DNA from: CAZHAX01 sp964530325
Lineage (GTDB): Bacteria; Chloroflexota; Anaerolineae; B4-G1
NCBI GenBank assembly: GCA_964530325.1
Contig: CAZHAX010000002.1
Location: 1 to 64,000 of the forward strand
Reading direction: 5' to 3'
DNA length: 64,000 bases
Shown: positions 34,923 to 42,758 of the stretch, in pieces
How positions within the stretch are numbered: position 1 is the stretch's first letter
How the letters are laid out: every line of letters starts with the position of its first letter
Made by a program: the position numbers and the translations under genes
Notes under the pieces: generated by a model
The model's database searches: none
What the model saw: only the letters and a program-made list of their open reading frames with translations
Told to the model about the DNA's origin: nothing

Positions 34923-35816
34923 CTAGGGCGCGAGGCGTTCCATCCAGGGCAGCACGTACATGACCACGCCTACGCTCACACCCCAGAGCAAGATCGTCAC
35001 CTGAAGTGGACGATCTGAGAGGATGATCTCCTCGGGGGCGCCGCCGATGCCTTTCACGTGTAGGAGGTACAGGTAGCGGAAGATGCCATAGAAGACGAAC
35101 GGTATAGTCAGCATCATCAGATTGCCTGCCGGCAGGTTGTCCGCCGAGAAGGTGTAGAGGGCGTAGGCAAGAAGCATGGAGGCCGTGACGATGCTAATCG
35201 CATGGTCGAGCAGGGGCAGGTTGTATTCCTGCAGGCTCTCCCGGTGCGCGTTGGCGTTGTCCTTCAACAGCGTCAGCTCATGGCGCCTCTTGCCGAAGCC
35301 GACCAGCAGCGCTCCCAGCATCATGCAGATATAGAGCCAGGGTGAGAAACGCTCGGCATCGGCCAGGGGCACACCAGCCGCCACGCGAAGCAGAAAGCCG
35401 GCGGCGACAACCATCACGTCGATGATCACCAGGTTCTTCAGCCAGAATGAGTAGGCGACCTGGAGCAGGAGATAGATGGCCAGGACGATGCCGAAGCCTG
35501 TGTTCAGCAGGAAGGCCAGAACCAGGCAGATGACGCCTATGGCGATGGCGGCCGCTCTGGCCGTGCCCACGCCGAGCTCTCCGCTCGCCAGCGGACGGTT
35601 CCGCTTACGGGGGTGCTGGCGGTCCTTCTCGATATCCGCCAGGTCGTTGATCAGATAGACACAGCCTGACCCCAGACACATCAGTACGAACCCGCCCGTC
35701 GTCTGCAGCAGGTGGGGCAAGCTGGTCAGCTTTAGGTCGAACACGAGTGCGGCGTAGACGAAGATGTTCTTCAGCCACTGCTTGGGTCGCATGGACTTCA
35801 GAAGAGAGAGGATCAT
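34923..35816 (-). CDS. UbiA-family prenyltransferase, decaprenyl-phosphate phosphoribosyltransferase-like
   Basis: A 297-aa integral membrane enzyme of about eight to nine helices. It starts LLKSMRPKQWLKNIFVYAALVFDLKL, with the signature GSGCVYLINDLADIEKDRQHPRKRNRPLASGEL, whose Asp residues bind magnesium and pyrophosphate. This subgroup, with RPKQWxKNxxV and DxxDxxxDxxHPxKxxRPLASG, makes decaprenylphosphoryl-5-phosphoribose from phosphoribosyl pyrophosphate, the first step to decaprenylphosphoryl arabinose in mycobacteria. The second Asp motif is less clear. No DprE1/DprE2 genes are in the window. Start ATG with GGAGGGCAGCGC upstream and a promoter at 35853-35881. Confidence 0.85.
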   Translation of the reverse strand: MILSLLKSMRPKQWLKNIFVYAALVFDLKLTSLPHLLQTTGGFVLMCLGSGCVYLINDLADIEKDRQHPRKRNRPLASGELGVGTARAAAIAIGVICLVLAFLLNTGFGIVLAIYLLLQVAYSFWLKNLVIIDVMVVAAGFLLRVAAGVPLADAERFSPWLYICMMLGALLVGFGKRRHELTLLKDNANAHRESLQEYNLPLLDHAISIVTASMLLAYALYTFSADNLPAGNLMMLTIPFVFYGIFRYLYLLHVKGIGGAPEEIILSDRPLQVTILLWGVSVGVVMYVLPWMERLAP

Positions 35817-35852
35817 TGCGCTGCCCTCCGGGCCGCCTTGAGAGTGGTGCCG

Positions 35853-35881
35853 ATCATACCAGAGATGGCCGCTTTGGGCAA
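35853..35881 (-). promoter_or_regulatory. Putative sigma-70 promoter of the UbiA-family gene
   Basis: On the minus strand TTGCCC (35881-35876), a 17-bp spacer and TATGAT (35858-35853). A start near 35846 gives a leader of about 30 nt containing GGAGGG. Confidence 0.55.
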
Positions 35882-36011
35882 GCGTGTGAAGCAGGGTTCG
35901 GGGGAGCGCGGTCCGATCTTCGATGCGGGATACCGCATCGGCACGTTCCCGAGACGAGACAGGCAGCGCCCCGTCGACATCCAGGCGACCGGGGGCTGAT
36001 GCTGCCGGGTC

Positions 36012-36040
36012 TTGTTCTCGCGCCGCTTTTCTAGTATCCT
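36012..36040 (+). promoter_or_regulatory. Putative promoter placing tlyA on a near-leaderless transcript
   Basis: TTGTTC (36012-36017), a 17-bp spacer and TATCCT (36035-36040) predict a start at about 36047, only 2 nt before the ATG at 36049. The alternative -10 TAGTAT (36032-36037) would still leave only about 5 nt. AGGGTGGG directly precedes the ATG but would not be in such an mRNA. Confidence 0.45.
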
Positions 36041-36048
36041 AGGGTGGG

Positions 36049-36849
36049 ATGGCGAAGAAGTCCGGCAAGGAACGTCTGGACATGCTTGTCGTTGACCTTG
36101 GGCTTGCCGAGAGCCGCTCGCAGGCCCAGGCGCTGATACGGGCAGGCCTGGTGCGCGTGGATGGGCAGATCGCGGACAAGCCCGGTTCTCGAGTCGCCGG
36201 CTCTGCCGAGATCGCCTTGGAGCACCCCCCTCCCTTCGTCAGCCGCGGCGGAGAGAAGCTGGAGGCGGCGCTGCAGCGGTTCGCCGTAGATGTTGAAGGA
36301 CTGATTGCAGCCGACGTGGGAGCATCGACGGGCGGTTTCACCGATTGTCTGCTCCAACGAGGAGCGCTGTGTGTATATGCGATCGACGTAGGGTACGGCC
36401 AGCTCGATTGGCGCCTGCGGAATGACCCCCGCGTCGTCGTCATGGAGCGGACGAACGCCCGCCTCCTGGAGAGCCTGGCCGAGCCTGTCGACCTGGCCGT
36501 CGCCGACGTCGTGTTCATATCACTGCGGCTCATCCTGCCAACCGCCGTCCGGTGGCTGAAGCCTGAGGGCCAGGTGATCACGCTGATCAAGCCGCAGTTC
36601 GAGGCCGGGCGGGCTCGCGTAAGTAGAGGGGGAGTCGTTCGGGACCCCGGGGTATGGCGCAGCGTGCTGGAGCGAGTTCTGGGGACGGCTGCGGAACTGG
36701 GACTGGGGCTGCGCGGGCTTATGCGGTCGCCACTACTCGGGCCGAAAGGCAACGTGGAGTACCTTTCCTGGTGGACATTGGGGGCGGAGGCGCTCGATTC
36801 GGCGGAGGCGATCGATGCCTGTCTTGCGGAGGGCACTGGCGATGAGTGA
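36049..36849 (+). CDS. tlyA: TlyA-family rRNA 2'-O-methyltransferase
   Basis: A 266-aa protein. An N-terminal S4 RNA-binding domain (ERLDMLVVDLGLAESRSQAQALIRAGLVRVDGQIADKPG) is followed by an FtsJ-like SAM methyltransferase (VGASTGGFTDCLLQRGA, YAIDVGYGQLDWRL, ADVVFISLRLILP, IKPQFEAGR). TlyA enzymes methylate riboses in 16S and/or 23S rRNA, which in mycobacteria determines capreomycin sensitivity; some homologues act as haemolysins. Full length. It overlaps the following histidine kinase gene by 8 bp, so the two are coupled. Confidence 0.93.
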   Translation: MAKKSGKERLDMLVVDLGLAESRSQAQALIRAGLVRVDGQIADKPGSRVAGSAEIALEHPPPFVSRGGEKLEAALQRFAVDVEGLIAADVGASTGGFTDCLLQRGALCVYAIDVGYGQLDWRLRNDPRVVVMERTNARLLESLAEPVDLAVADVVFISLRLILPTAVRWLKPEGQVITLIKPQFEAGRARVSRGGVVRDPGVWRSVLERVLGTAAELGLGLRGLMRSPLLGPKGNVEYLSWWTLGAEALDSAEAIDACLAEGTGDE

Positions 36850-38086
36850 GGGCAAGGCGCAGGCGGACCGGCTGGGGAGAATGCTCGAGATAAGCCGCGA
36901 TCTTGCTTCCACGGTGCATCTGGAGCCTTTGCTCCACAAGATCGTCGGCGCGGCCGCCGAGCTGACCGAAAGCGAGGTCGCCTCTCTTCTGCTGTTGGAC
37001 GAGAGGAGCGGCGAACTGCGCTTCCGGGTGGCGACTGGGGACGAGAGAGGCCGGCTGCGCGACATCCCCGTTCCGGTCGATGGCAGCATCGCTGGATGCG
37101 TGCTCCTTTCAGGGGAGCCAGCAATCGTATCGGACGTGCAGACGGACGAGCGGCACTACGACCTGGTCGGGCAGCACGTGGGATTCGAGACCCGTTCCCT
37201 CCTGGCAGTCCGGCTCAGCCTTCAGGAGCGGCACATCGGCGTGCTCGAGGCGATCAACAAGCGAGAAGGAGAGCGATTCGACGAAGAAGATGTGGAGACG
37301 TTGGCGACGCTCGCCTCTCAAGCGGCGGTGGCGATCGAGAATGTCAGGCTGGTAGGGGCGCTCCGGGAAGCGTACGACGAGCTGGGCAAGCTGGACCAGC
37401 TGAAGTCCGATTTCATCTCCGTCGCCTCGCACGAGCTGCGCACTCCGCTGAGCCTCATACTGCTCTACGCTGGTATGCTTCAGGAGAGGGTCGACGAGTC
37501 TGCCGAGCCGCAGGTCAACGCTGTCCTTCGGGCCGCGATGCGGCTGAAGCAGATCATCGAGACGATGCTCAATCTGCGCTATCTGGAGACCGGCGAGATG
37601 GAGTTGCTTCCGGCCCGCATCGACCTGCGCAAGCTGCTCCAGGAGGCCTGCCGGGACTACAGTGACCTGGCCCACGCCAAGGCGCTGGTGATGGAAACCA
37701 GCCTGCCGGATCACGACGTTCAGATCGTGGCGGACAAACAGAAGCTGCGGGTGGTGCTCGATAACCTCATCTCGAACGCGGTTAAGTTCACTCCACAGGG
37801 CGGCCGCGTTCGGCTGAGCCTGCGTACGTCCGAGCAGGAGGTCGAGATCGAGGTGGCGGATACAGGGATCGGTATCCCAACAGAGGAGTTGGAGCGGGTA
37901 TTCGATCGCTTCTACCAGGTGGAAGACCACATGACACGGCGGCACGGCGGCATGGGCCTGGGGCTATCGGTGGTCAAGGGGCTGGTCGAGCTGCACGGCG
38001 GCCGCGTGTGGGGGGAGAGCGACCCCGAGCGCGGCAGCCGCTTCATCGTCGTCCTGCCCTGCGAAATGGCTGCTTCTGATCAGTAG
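36842..38086 (+). CDS. Soluble GAF-domain sensor histidine kinase
   Basis: A 414-aa cytoplasmic kinase. The GAF domain spans about residues 10-165 (LEISRDLASTVHLEPLLHKIVGAAAELTESEVASLLLLDERSGELRFRV...). Then a short coiled coil, HisKA (LKSDFISVASHELRTPLSLILLYAGML), and an ATPase domain (LDNLISNAVKFTPQGG, VADTGIGIPTEELERVFDRFYQVE, GMGLGLSVVKGLVELHGGRVW). No membrane helix. The ATG at 36842 overlaps the tlyA stop, which sets the start. No response regulator is next to it, so its partner is elsewhere. Confidence 0.92.
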   Translation: MSEGKAQADRLGRMLEISRDLASTVHLEPLLHKIVGAAAELTESEVASLLLLDERSGELRFRVATGDERGRLRDIPVPVDGSIAGCVLLSGEPAIVSDVQTDERHYDLVGQHVGFETRSLLAVRLSLQERHIGVLEAINKREGERFDEEDVETLATLASQAAVAIENVRLVGALREAYDELGKLDQLKSDFISVASHELRTPLSLILLYAGMLQERVDESAEPQVNAVLRAAMRLKQIIETMLNLRYLETGEMELLPARIDLRKLLQEACRDYSDLAHAKALVMETSLPDHDVQIVADKQKLRVVLDNLISNAVKFTPQGGRVRLSLRTSEQEVEIEVADTGIGIPTEELERVFDRFYQVEDHMTRRHGGMGLGLSVVKGLVELHGGRVWGESDPERGSRFIVVLPCEMAASDQ

Positions 38087-38108
38087 CAGACAACGCCCCA
38101 GCGAGCTT

Positions 38109-38136
38109 TGCCCGAAGCAGAGGGCCGATGTATAAT
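38109..38136 (+). promoter_or_regulatory. Promoter of the sugar-type ABC permease pair
   Basis: TTGCCC (38109-38114), a 16-bp spacer and a consensus TATAAT (38131-38136). Start near 38143. Because the promoter covers the in-frame ATGs at 38108-ish and 38135, it argues that translation begins later, at the GTG at 38192. Confidence 0.6.
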
Positions 38137-38191
38137 GCGGCCCATCGTCTGGCAGGGGCGCAGGAGTTCTTGTGAGAGCTGGAAGCCGACA

Positions 38192-39127
38192 GTGAGTTCG
38201 CGTCTATCCACTTCGAGAGTGCAAAAACCGGGCCGGCGGCGCCGAACCGGCCTCTCCCGTTGGGAAGGGCGCGTCGGGCTGCTCTTGATCACGCCTTGGC
38301 TCGTCGGCTTCCTTCTGTTCAAGCTGCTGCCCATCCTCGCCTCACTGGCGATCTCGTTCACCGACTTCGAGATGATGCACCCGGACGAGATCCAGTTCAT
38401 CGGGCTGCGCAACTACTTTGGTATTCTGCGTGACGGGGATGCGGGCTTCAGCCTCTTCGCCACAACCGGCTTTGCGATCATCACTGTGCCGCTCCAGATC
38501 GCCGTGTCGCTCGGGATGGCCCTGCTTCTCAACAGCAAGAGGGTCATCGGGAAACGGCTATACCGGGCGCTCATCTTCCTGCCCAGCGTTGTGCCGGGCG
38601 CGGTGATCCTCTACATCTGGTACGGTTTCCTCGACCCGACGACGGGCTGGCTCAACCGCCTGGTGGCTGAACCGCTGGGTTTGCCGCGTTTCTCGGGCCT
38701 TGGCGCCGGTGGCTTCGACATGTACCAGATCATGATCGCCCTGTGGAGCATTGGGCCTGGGTTCCTCATCATGCTCGGCGCGCTCAAGGGGGTGCCGGAA
38801 GAGCTGTACGAGGCGGGCCGCGTCGATGGGGCCGGGCCGGTGATGCGCCTCTTCAACATCACCTTGCCCGTCATCTCACCGGCGATCCTGTTCAGCGTGG
38901 TCATCAACCTCATGGCCGTTTTCGGAGGCATGCAGCTGCTGGATAGAGGGACGAGCTTCGTCGGCCAGTCGCCGTTTGACAACTACATCTACAACGTCAT
39001 GTTCCAGGCCGACCAGCTTGGCTATGCTGCCAGCCTCGGTTGGGTGATGCTGATCCTGATGCTGGCAACAACTGTGGCCATCTTTGCCACTGCGCGCTAC
39101 TGGGTCTATTACCCGGAGGAAGGGTAG
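38192..39127 (+). CDS. Sugar-type ABC transporter permease (MalF-like)
   Basis: A 311-aa CUT1-type permease with six helices (GLLLITPWLVGFLLFKLLPILASLAISF at the start). The EAA loop is ALKGVPEELYEAGRVDGAGPVMRLFNITLPVISP, the cytoplasmic docking site for the ATPase. It would import a carbohydrate together with the next gene. The GTG at 38192 has GGAAG 6 nt upstream and follows the mapped promoter; longer in-frame starts overlap that promoter. Neither a binding protein nor an ATPase gene is adjacent, so these must come from elsewhere. Confidence 0.9.
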   Translation: MSSRLSTSRVQKPGRRRRTGLSRWEGRVGLLLITPWLVGFLLFKLLPILASLAISFTDFEMMHPDEIQFIGLRNYFGILRDGDAGFSLFATTGFAIITVPLQIAVSLGMALLLNSKRVIGKRLYRALIFLPSVVPGAVILYIWYGFLDPTTGWLNRLVAEPLGLPRFSGLGAGGFDMYQIMIALWSIGPGFLIMLGALKGVPEELYEAGRVDGAGPVMRLFNITLPVISPAILFSVVINLMAVFGGMQLLDRGTSFVGQSPFDNYIYNVMFQADQLGYAASLGWVMLILMLATTVAIFATARYWVYYPEEG

Positions 39128-39129
39128 CC

Positions 39130-40209
39130 GTGAAGCAGGCTGCACATCGTCACTGGCGCAACCGCCCCGCCTTTCGAGCCCTGGTCCGGGTCTGGGATGC
39201 CATCGGTACGGGTCTCGCAAACCTGCTGGCCGCTCTGGTCGTCCTGCTCTACCTTTTTCCCTTCAGCTACATGCTCTTTACTTCCCTCAAGGAAGCAGAT
39301 CAGCTTACGGATTCGAATGCCCCCATCTGGCCTGCCCGGATGGTGACCTTCAATTACGAGGGCGAGGATTACCCGCTCTACCAGGTGCCCACCGAAGAGG
39401 GTGTGCGGGAATTGGCGCTGTTCAATCCCCGGCGCGAGGACAGCGACTTCATCGATCCAGCCAACAGCGGTGCCGGCTTGATCACCTGGGAGGGGCGCTG
39501 GCGGCAGCTCGACCCGTTGTATGAGCCGTACCTGGCCTTCGAGAACTACGCGGCGCTGTGGGAGTCCGTTGACTTCCCGCGCTACATGGGCAACACTCTC
39601 TTCGTAGCCCTGGTGGGGGGCATCGGGGTCCTGATCTCTTCCATTCTGGTGGCCTATGGCTTCGCCCGCTTCCCCATACCCGCCGGTGGCATACTGTTCA
39701 TGGTGCTCCTGGGGACGGTCCTCATCCCGGAGAGGGTGACGCTCGTTCCGACCTACTTCATGTTCGTTCGCGTGCTGCGGTGGAATGGCACCCATCTGCC
39801 GTTGATAGTGCCCCAGTTCTTCGGCAACGCGATCCTGATCTTCCTGCTGCGCCAGAACTTCAAGAGCATCTCCCGGGAGATTGACGAGGCGGCGAAGCTC
39901 GACGGCGCCGGTCCGCTGCGCACGCTCGTCTACGTGATCCTACCCCAGGCCGTGCCGGCGATCGTCACCGTGGCCCTGCTCCATTTCTTCTACGCCTGGA
40001 ACGAGATCAGGACGGCCTCGCTTTACCTGGGCATCAACCCGGATGGCTACACCATGGCCTTCGGCGTGCAGCGTTTCCAGAGCTACTTCCCGTCCGGCAA
40101 CATGCTGCAAGCGAGTGCCCTCATTGCCATGGCGGTGCCGGCCATCGTGCTGTTCCTGGTACAGCGCGTGTTCATGGAGGACGTGCTCGTGACCGGGATG
40201 GAGAAGTAG
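39130..40209 (+). CDS. Sugar-type ABC transporter permease (MalG-like) with enlarged first loop
   Basis: A 359-aa CUT1 permease. Helix 1 is LLAALVVLLYLFPFSYMLFTSLKEADQL. The EAA loop reads NFKSISREIDEAAKLDGAGPLRTLVYVILPQAVP. The extracytoplasmic segment between helices 1 and 2 (about residues 60-145, including FNYEGEDYPLYQVPTEEG and PRREDSDFIDPANSG) is much longer than in MalG (total about 280-300 aa) and could help bind substrate or its lipoprotein. The GTG start follows GAGGAAGGG, 2 bp after the preceding stop. The substrate is unknown. Confidence 0.9.
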   Translation: MKQAAHRHWRNRPAFRALVRVWDAIGTGLANLLAALVVLLYLFPFSYMLFTSLKEADQLTDSNAPIWPARMVTFNYEGEDYPLYQVPTEEGVRELALFNPRREDSDFIDPANSGAGLITWEGRWRQLDPLYEPYLAFENYAALWESVDFPRYMGNTLFVALVGGIGVLISSILVAYGFARFPIPAGGILFMVLLGTVLIPERVTLVPTYFMFVRVLRWNGTHLPLIVPQFFGNAILIFLLRQNFKSISREIDEAAKLDGAGPLRTLVYVILPQAVPAIVTVALLHFFYAWNEIRTASLYLGINPDGYTMAFGVQRFQSYFPSGNMLQASALIAMAVPAIVLFLVQRVFMEDVLVTGMEK

Positions 40210-40262
40210 CCTGGCTGTGTCGGCTCTGGTCGTACCCGTTGCCAGGCAACCGTGAGGTGAGG

Positions 40263-41504
40263 ATGAGACCGCCCTTCCGTACCGTCGTACTGATCTGGCT
40301 GGCCTGGGCTCTGGTCCTGATCGGCTACCAGGCCGTTGTCGCCGTGCGGGTGGAGCTGGTGCGCCCGGACCGGGTGCTTCCTTGGACGGACACGGAAACG
40401 ACGGCGACCGCCCAAGACGACCAGCCGTACCTGCTCGACCCCTTCCTCAACCACCAGGTGTCCTGGGATTCGGAGTTCTACCTCTCGATCGCCGGGGTGG
40501 GCTACGACGATCCGCTCGTGCGCGCTACTAGCGAGGATGAGAACGGCGTATCGCTGAACTACGCTTTCATGCCTTTCTATCCCCACGTCATCCGTTTCAT
40601 CGCCCTTCCCCTCAGCCTGCTGGACCTGACCCCGATCGCCACCGGCACGTTGGCCGGGGTCATCGTTTCTGCACTGGGTACCCTGGCAGGAATGCTGGCC
40701 TTGTTCGATCTGGCGCGCGATGAGCTGGGGGATGCCGGCGGTGTCAGAGCTGCCTTCTACCTGCTCATCTTTCCCGGCGGCTTCTTCCTGCTGCAGGTCT
40801 ACACGGAAGGGCTGTTCGTCGGGCTCGCATTCTCCTCCCTGGCGCTGATCCGCCGCCGCCGCATGTTCTGGGCTTCCCTCCTGGCCGTCTTTGCCACATG
40901 GACGAAGGCGGCGGGAATCGCCTTGGCCATCCCGCTGGCCTTGGCCTGGATCGAAGAAGGGAGCTGGACCGCTCTGGACCTGGAATGGAAGCAGCTGATG
41001 CTCCAGAAGTTCCCCTGGAGGGCGGCCCGGAAGCTGCTGCTCGTCCTGGCCCCTGCAATTGCCTTCTTCGTGTGGAGGCTCTCCTACTGGGGCTTCGCCT
41101 TCGGCAGCGTGGAGACCGCCGTCTTCGGGCGAGGGCTGTTCTCACTGACCCTGTCCGCAGCCACCTGGTCGGGCGCCTTTCGGTCGCTGTTCGGCGACAA
41201 CGCACAGGCTGCGGCATACTACCTTGTGGAGTTCGTCGCCATAGTGCTGGGTCTCGTGGCCTGCCTTGCCACGCTGCGACGATTCCCCGGGCCGAGTCTG
41301 TTTGGCCTGGCGGTGATCTTCCTTTCGCTCACCAGCGGGCCGGCCCAGGGCATGCACCGGTACGTCCTTGCGGCCCCATCCGTCTTTCTGTTCCTGGGCC
41401 GCCTGGGCAAGAATCCGGCCTTCGACAGAGCGTGGACCGCGGCCAGCATCATGTTCATGGGGCTGTTCGCGACGATGTTCACGTTCGATATGTGGGCGGG
41501 TTGA
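40263..41504 (+). CDS. PIG-V-like membrane mannosyltransferase/glycosyltransferase
   Basis: A 413-aa polytopic protein with about ten helices. After the first helix (TVVLIWLAWALVLIGYQAVVAV) an extracytoplasmic loop carries WDSEFYLSIAGVGYDD, the conserved acidic WDxxxYxxIAxxGY motif of PIG-V/GT-C type transferases. These use polyprenyl-phosphate sugars, typically mannose, to glycosylate lipids or proteins outside the membrane. YAFMPFYPHVIRFIA is the next conserved segment. The ATG at 40263 follows GAGGTGAGG. It lies 53 bp after the permease pair, possibly on the same transcript. The UbiA-type phosphoribosyl lipid enzyme upstream hints that polyprenyl sugars are available. Confidence 0.8.
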   Translation: MRPPFRTVVLIWLAWALVLIGYQAVVAVRVELVRPDRVLPWTDTETTATAQDDQPYLLDPFLNHQVSWDSEFYLSIAGVGYDDPLVRATSEDENGVSLNYAFMPFYPHVIRFIALPLSLLDLTPIATGTLAGVIVSALGTLAGMLALFDLARDELGDAGGVRAAFYLLIFPGGFFLLQVYTEGLFVGLAFSSLALIRRRRMFWASLLAVFATWTKAAGIALAIPLALAWIEEGSWTALDLEWKQLMLQKFPWRAARKLLLVLAPAIAFFVWRLSYWGFAFGSVETAVFGRGLFSLTLSAATWSGAFRSLFGDNAQAAAYYLVEFVAIVLGLVACLATLRRFPGPSLFGLAVIFLSLTSGPAQGMHRYVLAAPSVFLFLGRLGKNPAFDRAWTAASIMFMGLFATMFTFDMWAG

Positions 41505-41684
41505 GGAGGATAGCTTTCGAACGGCTGTCAGGCGTACCGCTTGGCGAGCGGGCAAGGACCCGGTGCTAGGCCGGGACGACGCTTTCTCTCTGAGCCTGAC
41601 TGCTCCGCAACCAATACGTCACCGCCGTGTACTAGCCCATATAGGCGTCTCTGAGGGCGCATCCATCGATTAGGGGGGAGATCA

Positions 41685-42614
41685 ATGACAAGCTTGAGGA
41701 AGTACGGAGTCGGTTTGGTAGCCGCGGCGGCGCTCGGTTCCTTGCTCTTGACCTCGTGTGCGCCCACAGCGGTTCAGCTGGCGCTCAAGGTGCAGGAGGG
41801 CGATGTCTACAGGGTGCGGATGATATCCCAATCGGTAACCCTGTCGTCCAGCGACGCGGGGGATAGCACATCCTACGATACGAGCGGGTTCGACATGACC
41901 TTCACCGTTGCCGAGGTCGACGAGGATGGCAATATCTGGCTCGACATCGTATATGACTGGGCCACGACGGGCACGACGGCCGGAACAGGCGACGTGGATG
42001 CGCCGGACGAGCCTGACCCCGGCGAGGAGGGTGTCGCGGAGCTGGAGGGCAGAGGATACTCGGCTAAGGTTGCTCCGAACGGCGAGGTGCTGGAGATCGC
42101 GGGCGACAACGATCTGCTCAACGAAGTCCTGGACGAGCTGGGGCTCAGTGATGAGGAGATCCTGCTCGGATTCGGACAGATGATCGAGAACATCATCGGC
42201 GACGATGGCCTGAAGGTTCAGGTGAGCAACGTTATCCCCGAGTATCCGGAGGGCGAGGTGGAAGTCGGAGATAGCTGGACGGTCACCAGCGAACTGCCCG
42301 GAACGCTGGCGATGATCGTGGAGACCACGTACACTCTCCGCGCGCTGGAGGACGGAGTGGCGACGATCGATGTGGCCTCTACGGTCAATACGGACCCGGA
42401 TGCCTATCCGCTCGACCTGACGCTGTACGAGATCACGTATGACCTCTCGGGATCGGGTGAAGGTCTCCTGCAGGTAGATGTGGATACCGGCTGGACGAGC
42501 AGCGCCACTATCACCTCCACGCTGTCCGGCGAGTCGCTCATCGTGATGGGCGACATGGAGTTGACCGTGCCGATGTCGGTGGAGGGCGTGACCACACTGG
42601 AGATGCTCGACTAG
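41685..42614 (+). CDS. Lipoprotein resembling DUF6263 proteins
   Basis: A 309-aa predicted lipoprotein. The signal MTSLRKYGVGLVAAAALGSLLLTSC ends with a lipobox. The mature part is acidic and beta-rich: VQLALKVQEGDVYRVRMISQSVTL, FTVAEVDEDGNIWLDIVYDW, SAKVAPNGEVLEIAGDNDLLNEVLDELG, and GEVEVGDSWTVTSELPG. This EGDxYxxR...G-ILEVxG pattern resembles the DUF6263 family of uncharacterised exported proteins. ATG start with GGGGGGAGATCA upstream; a terminator follows. Function unknown. Confidence 0.7.
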   Translation: MTSLRKYGVGLVAAAALGSLLLTSCAPTAVQLALKVQEGDVYRVRMISQSVTLSSSDAGDSTSYDTSGFDMTFTVAEVDEDGNIWLDIVYDWATTGTTAGTGDVDAPDEPDPGEEGVAELEGRGYSAKVAPNGEVLEIAGDNDLLNEVLDELGLSDEEILLGFGQMIENIIGDDGLKVQVSNVIPEYPEGEVEVGDSWTVTSELPGTLAMIVETTYTLRALEDGVATIDVASTVNTDPDAYPLDLTLYEITYDLSGSGEGLLQVDVDTGWTSSATITSTLSGESLIVMGDMELTVPMSVEGVTTLEMLD

Positions 42615-42655
42615 CGGCCTGCTTCTTCTAGCACGCCAACCCCTCCATAGAGGAT

Positions 42656-42688
42656 GGCACCCGGCACCCGAACAGGAAGCCGGGTGCC
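42656..42688 (+). terminator. Terminator after the DUF6263-like gene
   Basis: GGCACCCG (42663-42670) pairs with CGGGTGCC (42681-42688) around a 10-nt loop. A second GGCACCCGG copy at 42656-42664 can pair instead with CCGGGTGCC at 42680-42688. The tail is TCTCTTTC, a moderate U-tract. It separates the lipoprotein gene from the lepA promoter. Confidence 0.65.
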
Positions 42689-42708
42689 TCTCTTTCAGCG
42701 GCGCTGTC

Positions 42709-42736
42709 TTGACAACCGCCCCTGCCAGGCTAGAAT
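42709..42736 (+). promoter_or_regulatory. Sigma-70 promoter of lepA
   Basis: A perfect TTGACA (42709-42714), a 16-bp spacer and TAGAAT (42731-42736). Predicted start near 42743. It overlaps the in-frame ATG at 42735, which therefore cannot be the lepA start codon. Confidence 0.7.
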
Positions 42737-42758
42737 GGTGCGTGGAAGGGTGGTGGTC

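Noticed and set aside
42735..42737. ATG as the lepA start codon
   Set aside because: It overlaps the -10 hexamer of a near-perfect promoter, so it would not be in the transcript.
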